Shown here piece after piece: positions 16,477-25,147 of a stretch of 64,000 nucleotides of DNA. Both the position numbers and the translations under genes were made by a program. Under the pieces are notes generated by a model. The model saw only the letters and a list, made by a program, of their open reading frames with translations, was not told the origin of the DNA and did no database searches. The stretch is from JBFWMG01 sp050251715. Lineage in GTDB: Bacteria > Desulfobacterota > Desulfovibrionia > Desulfovibrionales > Desulfovibrionaceae. The stretch is taken from positions 124,001 to 188,000 of the forward strand of contig JBFWMG010000001.1 in assembly GCA_050251715.1 (NCBI GenBank). Direction: 5' to 3'. Every line of letters begins with the position of its first letter. The first letter of the stretch is position 1.

Positions 16477-19400
16477 TCATGACGCGCAGGGCGCCAGGTC
16501 GTCGGACCGTTTGGGCAGCGTGAAGAGGAACGTGGTCCCTCCGCCCGGGGTCGAGGCGACCCGCACGGTTCCCCCAAGGCGTTCAAGCCTGTCCATGACG
16601 GCGTGGAGCCCCACGCCCCTGCCGGCCAGGGCGTCGGCAGTCCTTTGCGTCGTCATCCCGCGTTCGAAGATGAGGCGCAGATCCTTTTGGTCATCGCCCG
16701 TGGGCGCAAGGCCCATTTCCCTGGCCTTGTCCCGCAAGGCCTGGAGATCAATGCCCTGGCCGTCGTCTTCCACCACGATCCGCATCGCGTCGCCCAGATC
16801 CTCCACGCGGCAGGCGATATGGCCCGCCTCGGGTTTGCCCGCTTCCAGGCGGTGATCCGGATCCTCGACGCCGTGGACAACCGCGTTGCGAAACACGTGC
16901 ACCAGCGAGGAGACCAGCGGCGCGTACACCTGCGGCGACACCATGACCACGTCGCCTTCCACGGCGAAGGGGTGCACGATCTTGCCCGTGCGCTCGGCCA
17001 GCTTGCGCACGGCGTCGGGATATGCCGCCAGCATGCCGCGCATGTCCCTCTGGCGCAGTCGGCGCACTTCCCGCAGCAGGCCGATGTCGTCCGCCCCCAG
17101 CCCGATTTCCTTTGCCCGCGTCTCCAGGTCAAGGGCCAGGCGTTCCAGGCGTTCGACCAGTTCCACGGGCGCCAGAACCTGCCGGGCGCGTGCGAAGAAG
17201 GCGTCTCCCAGGGCCGTTCTGATGATCCGCTGGTCGTCGTCCAGGGCCGTGTCGCAGCCGCACGCCTTCCAGGCGGCCGCAAACCGCGTCCGGTCCGACT
17301 CGGTTTCGCCGTTGGCCAGCCACGCGGCCAGCGAGGCTTCCAGCCGGTGCAGCGCCTCGGGCGCATGGATGCATTCCTGTTGCAGCAGCAGCCCCTTGAA
17401 GGTGTGCACGTGGCGGTAGAGACTCGGCAGATCCCAGCCTCCGTCCACGCCCTCCACAGCTTCGCCACGCACCTTGGCCCGCATGAAATGGTCCCATTCG
17501 TCCAGGACGCTGAAGAAGTCTTCCTTGTCCCGCACCGCCGCCACGATCATGGCCAGGCGTTTACGTTCCTGTTCCACCTCGGCCTCCAGGGCGCACTTGT
17601 CGGTCACGTCGGTGAGCACGAGCATGAGGCGTCCGGCCTCGATCATCCTGTATGCCGCGTCCACCTGCTTGTCGCGCAGGGCAAAGCGCCTGGGCATGAG
17701 CGAGAGCAGGAGCTCCTGCTTGTAGGCGTCCTCCTGGGTCAGGATGCGGGTGATGTTCAGCATGAAGGTGTCCCTGGCCCGGGGATCGTCCGGGTTGAGG
17801 AGGGCGGGAATGTATGCCCCGGCGACCGGTTTGCCGAACAGGCGGTCGCATTCCCTGGAATGTTCCGGCGCGACCATGCCGTCGGCGCCAAAAGAGAGGA
17901 ATCCCTGGCCGGAGTTGTTCAGCAAGGCGGAAATCTGCGCATGGGCCTGGTTGAGGTTGGCGTTCGCCAGGGCCACGGTCCGGTTCAGGCGGACGAGTTT
18001 CCGGTTCCAGTGGAATATGGCCGCCACGGCCACGGCCACGGCGGCGAGAATCTTCCAGAACAGATCGTAGTCGAACCCGTGCTCGAAGGTGATGGAAATC
18101 CAGCGGGAGAAGATGTCGCGGCGTTCGTTTTCGGACAGTGAGGCCACGGCCATGTCGAAGATCTGGGTCAGCAGGGGGTTCTGTTGGCTGACGCCCACGG
18201 CCAGGGATTGGTCGATGTCCAGTTTTCCCGCGATCTTCAGGTCGGCGAAATGGTTTTGGCCGATGGCGTAGCTGATGGCGGCCAGGGTATCCACAAAGGC
18301 GACGATCTCCCTGTCCCGCACCATGCGCAGCCCCTGGTCCACGCTGTCCACCTCCTCCAACGCCACGTCGGGGTAGTCGCGGCGGATCGCCTCGGTCCAG
18401 GCCTGCCCGGAGACCGCACCGACGCGCTTGCCGGCCAGCGACGCGATGTCGGGCATGAACATGCTGTCCTGGAGCATGGCCGCGACGACCGGGAAGTTGA
18501 GGTAGGGACGGGTGAACGACATGACCTTCCTGAGCTCGTCCGTCGGGGGGATGTCCGGGATGATGTCGCACGCGCCTTCGGCCAGGGAGCGCACGCTCTG
18601 TTCCCAGGTCTGCGTGGGCACAAGCTTGAGATCCACGCCGATACGCTCGGCCATCTGGCGGACGTAGTCGGCGGTCATGCCCTCGAACACGCCCTTGGCG
18701 TTGATGCGGCTGAACGGCATCCAGTTGGGATGCACGCACATGCGCACCACGCCCAACTGGGAGAGCATCTCCTGCTCCGACGGGGTCAGGGGGATGTATT
18801 TCTTGTCTATCCGGTCGGCGGAAAGCCACTTTTGCCGCAGTTCGGACATCTGCCTTTCCCCCACCGTGGCCATGGCCTTGGACAGGATACGGGCCAGAAC
18901 GGGCCTCGCCTTGCTCACGCCGAAACGGACGTTCACGGTGGGGAACCGTTTGCTGTCCACCAGCGCCCTGGTCTGGAGGTTGAGCAGAAAGTGCTTGTGG
19001 ATCAGGTAGTTCTGTACAGGAAGGCTGCCCACCGCCGCATCGGCCTCGCCCGTGGAGACCGCATTCAGACAGCCCAGGGCGTCCGGCGGTGTCAGGAGCT
19101 TTATCCCGGGATAATTCTCCCGCACCACATTTTCCGTGAAAAAGCCCTTGGGCACGGCGACGGTGTGCCCGCTCAGGCTTTCCAGGGTCGGGGGGAGGGG
19201 GGCGCCGTCACGGTAGACAAGGCCATGGACCAGGGTGGCGTAGGGGGCGGTGAAGATCGTATAGGCGTCCCTGCCCGGGGCTATGGCCATGTTCATCAGG
19301 ACGTCCAGGGTCTTGTTCCGCAGCATATGCTCGAACTCGTCCCATTCGGGCCCGATCACGTACTTGACCTTGAGGCCCGCCATCTTGGCGAGCATGTTCA

Positions 19401-20085
19401 TGTAATCCACGGAGTAGCCCTGGGGCAGGCCGTTCACATTGAAGTTGAACGGGGGCCAGTTCGCTTCGTTGGACGCGGTGAAAACGGGATTCTCCTTGAT
19501 GTAGAGCCTTTCCTCGGCCGAGAGATTCAGGCGCGCGCCATCCGCTTCGGGCGCGGCGGGCTCGGCTTGCAGCCACTTGTCCTCCATGGCCTGCACGGTC
19601 TCGCGCGCCATGCCCGCGCGGGCCTTGTCGAGAATGGAACCCAGCAGGGGCCAGTCGGCGCGTACCAGCGCATACACGTCGCCGAACCGGGTGGTCTGCG
19701 AGGCGAGGGCTTGGAAGATTGGGCCCACGGAGAGGATGCCGTCGGCCTGGCGCCGGGGGATGCCCGACCCGCCGATCATGTCGATTTCCTTGTTGTCGAG
19801 CGCGGTGAGCAATGGCTGGGCATCCCTTCCGTCGCCAACGGGCGCAAAGCGGAATGCCAGGCCGGTCAGCTGGGCCACCGCCTGGTAGTACTCATGGAGA
19901 AGGCCATCGTAGCGTCCGTTCTCCACGATGGAGAGCGGCGGCCTGTTCACGTCCGACACCGTGATGACCGGGTGGGATGTGATGAACGCCTGCTCTTCCG
20001 GGGTCAGGTCGAGGCTCTGGGCGCCGGCCCCCCCGGCCCAGAGGACAAGGGAGAGCGCGCATATGAAGGAAACGACTGCTTTCAT
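16477..20085 (-). CDS. CheA-like sensor kinase with three periplasmic SBP_bac_3 domains
   Basis: This membrane kinase has about 1,202 residues. I prefer the ATG at 20085 (signal peptide MKAVVSFICALSLVLWAGGAGA) over the GTG at 20115. Three solute-binding modules of amino-acid-binding type follow, each starting with a L-x-P/S-x-E pattern (about residues 25, 185 and 440). A membrane helix lies at about 680-700, then a PAS-like domain, and an HPt segment with HVHTFKG (the phospho-His). The ATPase domain is of CheA type: N-box HVFRNAVVHGVEDPDHR, EDDGQGID and GRGVGLHAV. The CheW-binding P5 domain is missing. It should autophosphorylate on HPt in response to periplasmic amino-acid-like or other small solutes and pass phosphate to the CheY encoded downstream. 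The domain order is clear; the ligand is unknown. Confidence 0.88.
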   Translation of the reverse strand: MKAVVSFICALSLVLWAGGAGAQSLDLTPEEQAFITSHPVITVSDVNRPPLSIVENGRYDGLLHEYYQAVAQLTGLAFRFAPVGDGRDAQPLLTALDNKEIDMIGGSGIPRRQADGILSVGPIFQALASQTTRFGDVYALVRADWPLLGSILDKARAGMARETVQAMEDKWLQAEPAAPEADGARLNLSAEERLYIKENPVFTASNEANWPPFNFNVNGLPQGYSVDYMNMLAKMAGLKVKYVIGPEWDEFEHMLRNKTLDVLMNMAIAPGRDAYTIFTAPYATLVHGLVYRDGAPLPPTLESLSGHTVAVPKGFFTENVVRENYPGIKLLTPPDALGCLNAVSTGEADAAVGSLPVQNYLIHKHFLLNLQTRALVDSKRFPTVNVRFGVSKARPVLARILSKAMATVGERQMSELRQKWLSADRIDKKYIPLTPSEQEMLSQLGVVRMCVHPNWMPFSRINAKGVFEGMTADYVRQMAERIGVDLKLVPTQTWEQSVRSLAEGACDIIPDIPPTDELRKVMSFTRPYLNFPVVAAMLQDSMFMPDIASLAGKRVGAVSGQAWTEAIRRDYPDVALEEVDSVDQGLRMVRDREIVAFVDTLAAISYAIGQNHFADLKIAGKLDIDQSLAVGVSQQNPLLTQIFDMAVASLSENERRDIFSRWISITFEHGFDYDLFWKILAAVAVAVAAIFHWNRKLVRLNRTVALANANLNQAHAQISALLNNSGQGFLSFGADGMVAPEHSRECDRLFGKPVAGAYIPALLNPDDPRARDTFMLNITRILTQEDAYKQELLLSLMPRRFALRDKQVDAAYRMIEAGRLMLVLTDVTDKCALEAEVEQERKRLAMIVAAVRDKEDFFSVLDEWDHFMRAKVRGEAVEGVDGGWDLPSLYRHVHTFKGLLLQQECIHAPEALHRLEASLAAWLANGETESDRTRFAAAWKACGCDTALDDDQRIIRTALGDAFFARARQVLAPVELVERLERLALDLETRAKEIGLGADDIGLLREVRRLRQRDMRGMLAAYPDAVRKLAERTGKIVHPFAVEGDVVMVSPQVYAPLVSSLVHVFRNAVVHGVEDPDHRLEAGKPEAGHIACRVEDLGDAMRIVVEDDGQGIDLQALRDKAREMGLAPTGDDQKDLRLIFERGMTTQRTADALAGRGVGLHAVMDRLERLGGTVRVASTPGGGTTFLFTLPKRSDDLAPCAS

Positions 20086-20115
20086 GAACAGTACCCGCCT
20101 GTTAGTATGTTCCAC

Positions 20116-20770
20116 TCGGCCGAAGCCTCTTCATTCTCATAGATGCAGCCCAATAGGAAGCCGTTTCCGTACATACACCATATGCCGTAAGAGGGAAGCC
20201 GGGAAAAAGAACGGATGCCGCACCGCCTCGTCCGCCGCCGCCTCACCCGATGCGGGCATCCTGGCTCGGGGCGCTGGAATGGCGATGGGCATTGCCCCCT
20301 CGTTCCTTTTGGGAACGGGCGTCCATGAACGCGATGCGGTAAAAGCCCTTCCTGCGGCCCAGTGCCCAGAGCCTTGTCGTCCCTCGGTCATCGTGCGCTC
20401 AAGAGCAGGGATATTTTCCGCGCAGGGCAGGGGGACGTCAACCGTGCGGGGCGCTTGCCCCTCATGTTTTTTGTCCCGTGGGCGCCACGCCTCTTCCTGG
20501 CGTCGTCCGCCCTCCAGGCGCCTCATGTGTCTTTTCCTGATTCTCTTGTTTGCCGACAGGTAGCCACGGAGACGTTCCTGAATCGGACGGGTGCCTTGTT
20601 CGGGGCACGCCGCGCAGTAGGGACCGAGCCCCTTTTGGTGTCTCGTATCGAGTCATTTTCAATCGGCTGTCATGGGCGGCGCCACACGCGCAAACAGGGC
20701 GAAAAATGCGTGCGGCAGCCTGCGGTTTAAGTGATCCGTAACCTTTATATATAGATAATGGCCCCTGGGG
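20116..20770. other. Intergenic stretch upstream of the cytochrome operon
   Basis: About 650 bp lie between the divergent kinase operon and the operator region of the first cytochrome gene. Short frames on both strands lack starts with ribosome-binding sites and have no recognisable domains. TATATATAG near 20747 could be part of a sigma70 promoter, but no convincing -35 element pairs with it. Confidence 0.45.
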
Positions 20771-20828
20771 TGAGCGCGTGGCAGGGAGTGCTCGGATGTG
20801 AGCAATGCTCGGATTCAAGCGCTCATGT
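20771..20828 (+). promoter_or_regulatory. Putative upstream activator binding sites for sigma54 activator
   Basis: The perfect palindrome GAGCAATGCTC occupies 20800-20810. It is flanked by half-site-like TGAGCGCG (20771) and GCGCTCA (about 20819-20825) and by GAGTGCTC at 20787. The same palindrome (GAGCATTGCTC) occurs before the second sigma54-like promoter at 44364. The sites lie about 110-150 bp upstream of the -24 element, a normal distance for enhancer-binding activators such as the one encoded at 42836. Confidence 0.6.
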
Positions 20829-20919
20829 CGTGGGTGCCGCGTGTGCCATTCTGTGGCCGAGTTGGCCTAACAAGCTTATATAATTTGCTTATTTGTCGCA
20901 GGTGCCCATTGGGCCATCT

Positions 20920-20935
20920 TGGCATGCCTTTTGAT
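20920..20935 (+). promoter_or_regulatory. Sigma54-like (-24/-12) promoter of the cytochrome operon
   Basis: TGGCAT (20920-20925), five bases, then TTGAT (20931-20935) keeps the invariant GG and the spacing of the sigma54 consensus TGGCAC-N5-TTGCW. The -12 element has TTGAT in place of TTGCW. The start site would be near 20947, about 50 bp before the first cytochrome ATG. Palindromic activator sites lie upstream. Confidence 0.55.
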
Positions 20936-20996
20936 GAGATAAGGTACGAGTGCCACAGGAGTGGTCCTCGGTCATGTTCATGTAGGGAGGAAAGGA

Positions 20997-21803
20997 ATGG
21001 CCTGCAAAGACAGAAAGCTTGGGCGCATGCTGACGGTTGGGATGGCATGCATTGTTGTGTTCGGGTTGGTGTGCCTTACCGTCAGGCAGGGCCAGACCGC
21101 GGCGAGTCCTGGGATAGGCAACGACCAGTGTGTGGTGTGCCATCCGCAAGAGCCCGCCACCATTGCCATGAGTGGCGGGTTGCATAAGACGAACGTCGGT
21201 TGCCAGGACTGCCATACGGAGCATCCGCCGCAAGGCAAGAATGCCATTCCCAAGTGCAGTGTCTGCCACAGCGGCAAGGCGCACTATGAATTGGAAAATT
21301 GCTCCAAGTGTCATGCGAATACGCATGCCCCGCGCGACATAGCCTTTTCCGAGGACTATACCGCGCCCTGCGTGACCTGCCACCCCCAGCAAGGGGACGA
21401 GGTCGCCAAGCATCCCAGCCGGCACGCCGAGTTGCCTTGTACCCAGTGCCATACCAAGCACCGTGAAATTCCGAGCTGCCTGGATTGTCACGAGAAGCAC
21501 ACCCCTGACATGGATCTGGCCTCGTGCACGTCCTGTCACCCCGTGCACATGCCGCTCGACGTGACCTACAGCAAGGACACGCCGTCGAGATACTGTGCTT
21601 CCTGCCATGACAATGCCTCGAAGATTCTTTCGCACAATACGACGAAGCACCATGACCTGTCCTGTGTGTTTTGTCACAGGGATCAGCACAAGATGATTCC
21701 TCCATGCTTCGCATGCCATCCACAAGTGCATCCAGAGAGCATGTTGAAAAAGTTCTCCGGATGTGGAGAGTGCCATTCCAGCGCTCACGACGTGAGACGA
21801 TAG
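20997..21803 (+). CDS. Dodecahaem c-type cytochrome, exported
   Basis: The protein has about 268 residues and twelve CxxCH haem motifs in some 220 residues, one per ~18, with many additional His residues suitable as distal ligands. I chose the ATG at 20997, 3 bp after a GGAGGAAAGG site; it gives a hydrophobic export signal (MACIVVFGLVCLTV) ending near QTAA. There is no lipobox, so it should be periplasmic (or released). It is first in the operon under the sigma54-like promoter and is a clear paralogue of the next gene (same motif order, e.g. the CHEKH/CHESH and CHPVH segments). A periplasmic electron carrier between the inner membrane and an outer-membrane conduit is the likely role. Confidence 0.92.
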   Translation: MACKDRKLGRMLTVGMACIVVFGLVCLTVRQGQTAASPGIGNDQCVVCHPQEPATIAMSGGLHKTNVGCQDCHTEHPPQGKNAIPKCSVCHSGKAHYELENCSKCHANTHAPRDIAFSEDYTAPCVTCHPQQGDEVAKHPSRHAELPCTQCHTKHREIPSCLDCHEKHTPDMDLASCTSCHPVHMPLDVTYSKDTPSRYCASCHDNASKILSHNTTKHHDLSCVFCHRDQHKMIPPCFACHPQVHPESMLKKFSGCGECHSSAHDVRR

Positions 21804-21861
21804 ACATGTGTCGCGGCGAAGCGTGCAAGACAACATACAGTATTAGCCAAGAGGTGCAGAG

Positions 21862-22773
21862 ATGAGGATGTCAGTAAAAGCAGTATGCATGGTGGTTTTG
21901 GCTGGTGCGATGCTGATGATGATTGCGGGGGGGTGCAGAGAGAGGACCGTCACGCCTGAACAGCAAAGCGATGCGATTCAACCGCAGGCTCAGGAGCCAC
22001 AGAAGAAGGTGCTCTCCTTGTATGACAGGGACATGCAGCCTTTGAGTGATGATGACTGCGCCCAGTGCCATTTCTCCATATATCAGAAGATCAAGGTGGA
22101 TGGGGGTAAGCACAAGATCGCCTGCAAGCGGTGCCATACCCAATATCATGCCTTCAGTTCCCGCAAGTTGAACTATGACGACATCATGCCCAAGTGCGCC
22201 TCCTGCCACAAGGATGCCCAGGGCAATGCCTTCCACGGCGCCGATCCTAGCTTGGCCAACTGCCTGGAGTGCCATGCGGACCCGCACCAGCCCCTGGCCA
22301 TGCCCATGGACAAGGTCGAGCCCAATTGCCAGAAGTGCCATCTGTCGGAAAGCAAGGAAATGGCGGACTACCCCAGCCAGCATGCAAGTAGCGTGAGTTG
22401 TTCCGACTGCCATGCCGACAAGCATGGATTTATCCCGGAATGCAGCGCATGCCACGAATCGCATAGCCCGGATGTGGAGATGGATTCCAAGGCATGCATG
22501 ACGTGCCACCCCGTGCACAAGCCCAAGCAGATTGCCTATGACAAGGCCACCCGCTCCGTCGTCTGCGCCGGCTGCCACAGAGACGTGTACGATATGCTGC
22601 AAAAGAATGTAACAAAGCACACCGCTACTCCGTGTGCAGCCTGCCATCCGAATCACAAGGAGCTGGAACCGTGTAGTACGTGCCACGGCGAGCCGCACTC
22701 ATCGGCGATGATGCGTGATACGACCAAGTGCAGGGACTGTCACGGGCTAGCACATAATCTCGCCGCTAATTAA
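21862..22773 (+). CDS. Dodecahaem c-type cytochrome lipoprotein
   Basis: The 303-residue protein has a lipoprotein signal peptide (lipobox IAGGC near residue 25) and twelve CxxCH motifs. After the lipid-modified Cys comes a Pro/Gln-rich tether of ~40 residues, then the haem region, which aligns motif by motif with the preceding 12-haem protein. The two probably arose by tandem duplication, one kept soluble and one attached to a membrane. Lipidation and a tether fit a cytochrome lodged at the outer membrane, as in porin-cytochrome conduits. Spacing to the previous gene is 58 bp and a GAGGTGCAGAG site precedes the ATG. Confidence 0.92.
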   Translation: MRMSVKAVCMVVLAGAMLMMIAGGCRERTVTPEQQSDAIQPQAQEPQKKVLSLYDRDMQPLSDDDCAQCHFSIYQKIKVDGGKHKIACKRCHTQYHAFSSRKLNYDDIMPKCASCHKDAQGNAFHGADPSLANCLECHADPHQPLAMPMDKVEPNCQKCHLSESKEMADYPSQHASSVSCSDCHADKHGFIPECSACHESHSPDVEMDSKACMTCHPVHKPKQIAYDKATRSVVCAGCHRDVYDMLQKNVTKHTATPCAACHPNHKELEPCSTCHGEPHSSAMMRDTTKCRDCHGLAHNLAAN

Positions 22774-22825
22774 AGCGGTAAGCATCTCGGCCTCCGGTCG
22801 GGAAAGGATTGGAAGGAGGTTAATC

Positions 22826-23833
22826 ATGAAGAGGTACAGTAGATGGATGGTGGCATGTATTTGCGCAGCATTCCTGATCGCTGTCACACATGCCGATGCG
22901 TTCGCTGCGGTATCTGGTGCCTGCGTCAACTGCCACACCATGCACAATTCGCAAGACGCTGCTGTTATGAGTTCTGCCGCACCAGTGGCTCATTTAACGC
23001 TAAACAGCTGCATAGGCTGCCACACCAGTGGCGGTGTGGGGGGGGCGCCCGTTGTGGACGGTCGCTATAACGTTGATTCCTGTGCTGGCGGCACCTTCAA
23101 GGACTCGGGCACGAGCGGTGAGATCGTGGCCTCCGATGCCGGGGTGCATAACGTGGATATCGCACTGAGCGAAGATATTGGCGAGGAAGGCACGCTGGGA
23201 TCCATCCCCGGCCTTACTGGCGGCATGAACGGCGGCAAGGGAACCGCAGTCCCCACCGATCTGACCTGCGCGGGGGCCAATGGGTGCCACGGTGACGCGA
23301 CGGTCGCCAACAATGACGGCGGCATCCGCGGTTTCCACCACGGCGGCAAGACCGGTTACAGGTATCTGCAAGTGGCCGCCAACCAGTTGCCCATTCTCGG
23401 CAAGGGCGCCAGCGACTGGGAAGCGGGCATATCCGGGGGGGGGGCTGGGCCGCACAACTGCTATAGTTCGGACCCAGCGCAGGGGATAAGCAAGCTGTGC
23501 GCGAACTGCCATCCCAACTTCCATGCTACGACGAACACGAAGGACACTGGCAACAACTGGATACGTCACCCCACGGACAACGATATTCCCGGCACAGATG
23601 ACGGATGGAGTCCCACGATCAATTACAGGGACAACCCGTTCGCGTTTGCGGATACCGACGCCATGGATCCCACTGGCACGTATGACGCCACGGGCGCCCA
23701 AGTGTCCTGCTTGTCGTGCCATCGCGCGCATGGAACGCCGTATGCCGACATCCTGCGCTGGGACTATAGCGCACAGAGCGCTGGTAGCGGGCTGACTTAC
23801 GGTTGCCTTGGCTGCCACAACAAGCAGCAGTAG
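22826..23833 (+). CDS. OmcS-like multihaem cytochrome (candidate nanowire subunit 1)
   Basis: The protein has 335 residues. A cleavable signal (ending near ADAFA) is followed almost at once by GACVNCHTMHNSQ, and the C-terminus has CLSCHRAHGTPYADILRWD and a last CLGCH seven residues from the end. Both ends closely resemble those of Geobacter OmcS, whose haem proteins polymerise into extracellular wires (established knowledge). Five CxxCH motifs plus one unusual C-x5-CH (CAGANGCH) give six potential haems, the OmcS number. Haem density is low, with long Gly/Asp/Thr-rich loops, unlike the dense carriers upstream. A strong GGAAGGAGG site precedes the ATG. It is related to the gene at 37262 (shared FHH...YRYL and DWE segments). 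Polymerisation is inferred, not shown. Confidence 0.85.
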   Translation: MKRYSRWMVACICAAFLIAVTHADAFAAVSGACVNCHTMHNSQDAAVMSSAAPVAHLTLNSCIGCHTSGGVGGAPVVDGRYNVDSCAGGTFKDSGTSGEIVASDAGVHNVDIALSEDIGEEGTLGSIPGLTGGMNGGKGTAVPTDLTCAGANGCHGDATVANNDGGIRGFHHGGKTGYRYLQVAANQLPILGKGASDWEAGISGGGAGPHNCYSSDPAQGISKLCANCHPNFHATTNTKDTGNNWIRHPTDNDIPGTDDGWSPTINYRDNPFAFADTDAMDPTGTYDATGAQVSCLSCHRAHGTPYADILRWDYSAQSAGSGLTYGCLGCHNKQQ

Positions 23834-23978
23834 CGCCAGGTTATGAAAAGGTATTTGCCACCTTCATGAGGAATGGCTTCGGACCGGTTCGTTACATGAT
23901 GCAGAAGGTCGAACCCGGTAGGAAGGTGGTAAACGACACAATCAGGATCTCCTCCTCCTGGATTGTTGGGTCACAGAG

Positions 23979-24006
23979 GAGCGGGCGGAACGCGCTCTGC
24001 CCGCTC
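23979..24006 (+). promoter_or_regulatory. Intercistronic hairpin after the OmcS-like gene
   Basis: An 8-bp perfect inverted repeat GAGCGGGC/GCCCGCTC with a 12-nt loop lies in the 197-bp gap after the OmcS-like gene. It has no T-tract. It may slow transcription or protect the 3' end of the upstream message so that the cytochrome is made in excess over downstream parts. Confidence 0.45.
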
Positions 24007-24030
24007 CCTCAACCCCAAGGGGTAAGACGG

Positions 24031-25113
24031 ATGCTCCACTGTGTCGCCAAGATAGAGTTCTTTCGGTCGTTGTTTTCCGAAAGGTGGCGGACTGGCTTCA
24101 TCCTGTCAGTGCTGCTTTGGCTTGCGGTGGCACCCGCCATGGCGGCGCGGGCGAGCGAGGAAACCGCGGCTCCCTCCGAACCAGGCACGCTGGAAGATTC
24201 TTCCGCACCTGCCGCTCCACTCCCACTGATCAGTGATTCTCCTTTGTTCAAGGTGGGCACGATGCATTGCATCGTGGACGACTATGACGGGGTTTCCCTT
24301 TCCAAGCCGACACGGGTAGCCATTGATAGCGTCCGGAGCGAAATCTACGTCACCGATTCGGGCCACGCCAGAATACTGGTCTACACCTATGATTTTTATC
24401 CCCTGCTCGCCATTGGCGCCTCCGAAGGGATGGAAACGCCCATGGGCGTTGCCGTCGACAAGGACGGTTACGTGTTCGTGGCGCAGGCCAGAGGCGTGGA
24501 TAAGCGAGGGGCGCGAATCACCGTGCTCACACCGGCCCTGACCTGGAGCCGCGACATCCATGTGGCGGGGTTTGAGGGCTCCGAGGGCTTTCAGCCCCGG
24601 AACATCACCCTGGATGACAACGGTGGCATCTACGTGGCCGGCGATTTTCCGGGCGTGGTTGTTCTGGATCGGAAGGCCGGGTTCATTCGTTTGTTGCAAC
24701 CCATTGATACCTTGGGTAAAGAACAACCGCATCCCGTGATGATGAACGACGTTGCGGTGGATGGCAAGGGAAGGGTTTTTCTGTTAAGCGAAGAGATGGG
24801 GCGGGTCTATGTGTACGACGCCCAAGGGGAGTTCCTCTTCAAATTTGGAGAAAAGGGTGGCGGGCCAGGTAAGCTCAGCCGTCCCAGAGGCATCGCGGTG
24901 GACCGGAGGTCGGGGCGGGTTTACGTTACCGACTACATGCGCCACGCCGTCAACATCTACGCCGCCGACGGCGGCTACCTGTCCGAGTTTGGCGGTAAGG
25001 GGTGGCTGCTCGGCTGGTTTCAGTTTCCCAGTGATGTGGGAGTGGACGCCTCGGGCAATGTGCTGGTGGCGGACACGTTCAACAACCGGGTGCAGGTGTT
25101 GCAGGTGAAATAG
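24031..25113 (+). CDS. Exported NHL-type six-bladed beta-propeller protein
   Basis: This protein has about 360 residues. The ATG at 24031 follows AAGGGG and yields a signal peptide (TGFILSVLLWLAVAPAMAARA). Repeating motifs such as PTRVAIDSVRSEIYVTDSG, PMGVAVDKDGYVFVA, PRGIAVDRRSGRVYVTD and PSDVGVDASGNVLVAD recur every ~45 residues, which is the NHL/6-bladed propeller pattern. It has no haem motif or lipobox. NHL proteins accompany multihaem cytochrome operons in Geobacter and relatives. Here it could scaffold the cytochromes or assist filament assembly. A second, shorter propeller lies at 36305 beside the other OmcS-like gene, so each candidate wire cytochrome has a propeller partner. Confidence 0.87.
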   Translation: MLHCVAKIEFFRSLFSERWRTGFILSVLLWLAVAPAMAARASEETAAPSEPGTLEDSSAPAAPLPLISDSPLFKVGTMHCIVDDYDGVSLSKPTRVAIDSVRSEIYVTDSGHARILVYTYDFYPLLAIGASEGMETPMGVAVDKDGYVFVAQARGVDKRGARITVLTPALTWSRDIHVAGFEGSEGFQPRNITLDDNGGIYVAGDFPGVVVLDRKAGFIRLLQPIDTLGKEQPHPVMMNDVAVDGKGRVFLLSEEMGRVYVYDAQGEFLFKFGEKGGGPGKLSRPRGIAVDRRSGRVYVTDYMRHAVNIYAADGGYLSEFGGKGWLLGWFQFPSDVGVDASGNVLVADTFNNRVQVLQVK

Positions 25114-25147
25114 CCTGGCTGTGACCGACGGCTTTCCGAGAGGGCGC

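Noticed and set aside
20137..20710. Short open frames on both strands in the gap before the cytochrome operon
   Set aside because: No ribosome-binding sites, no domain, and composition typical of chance frames.
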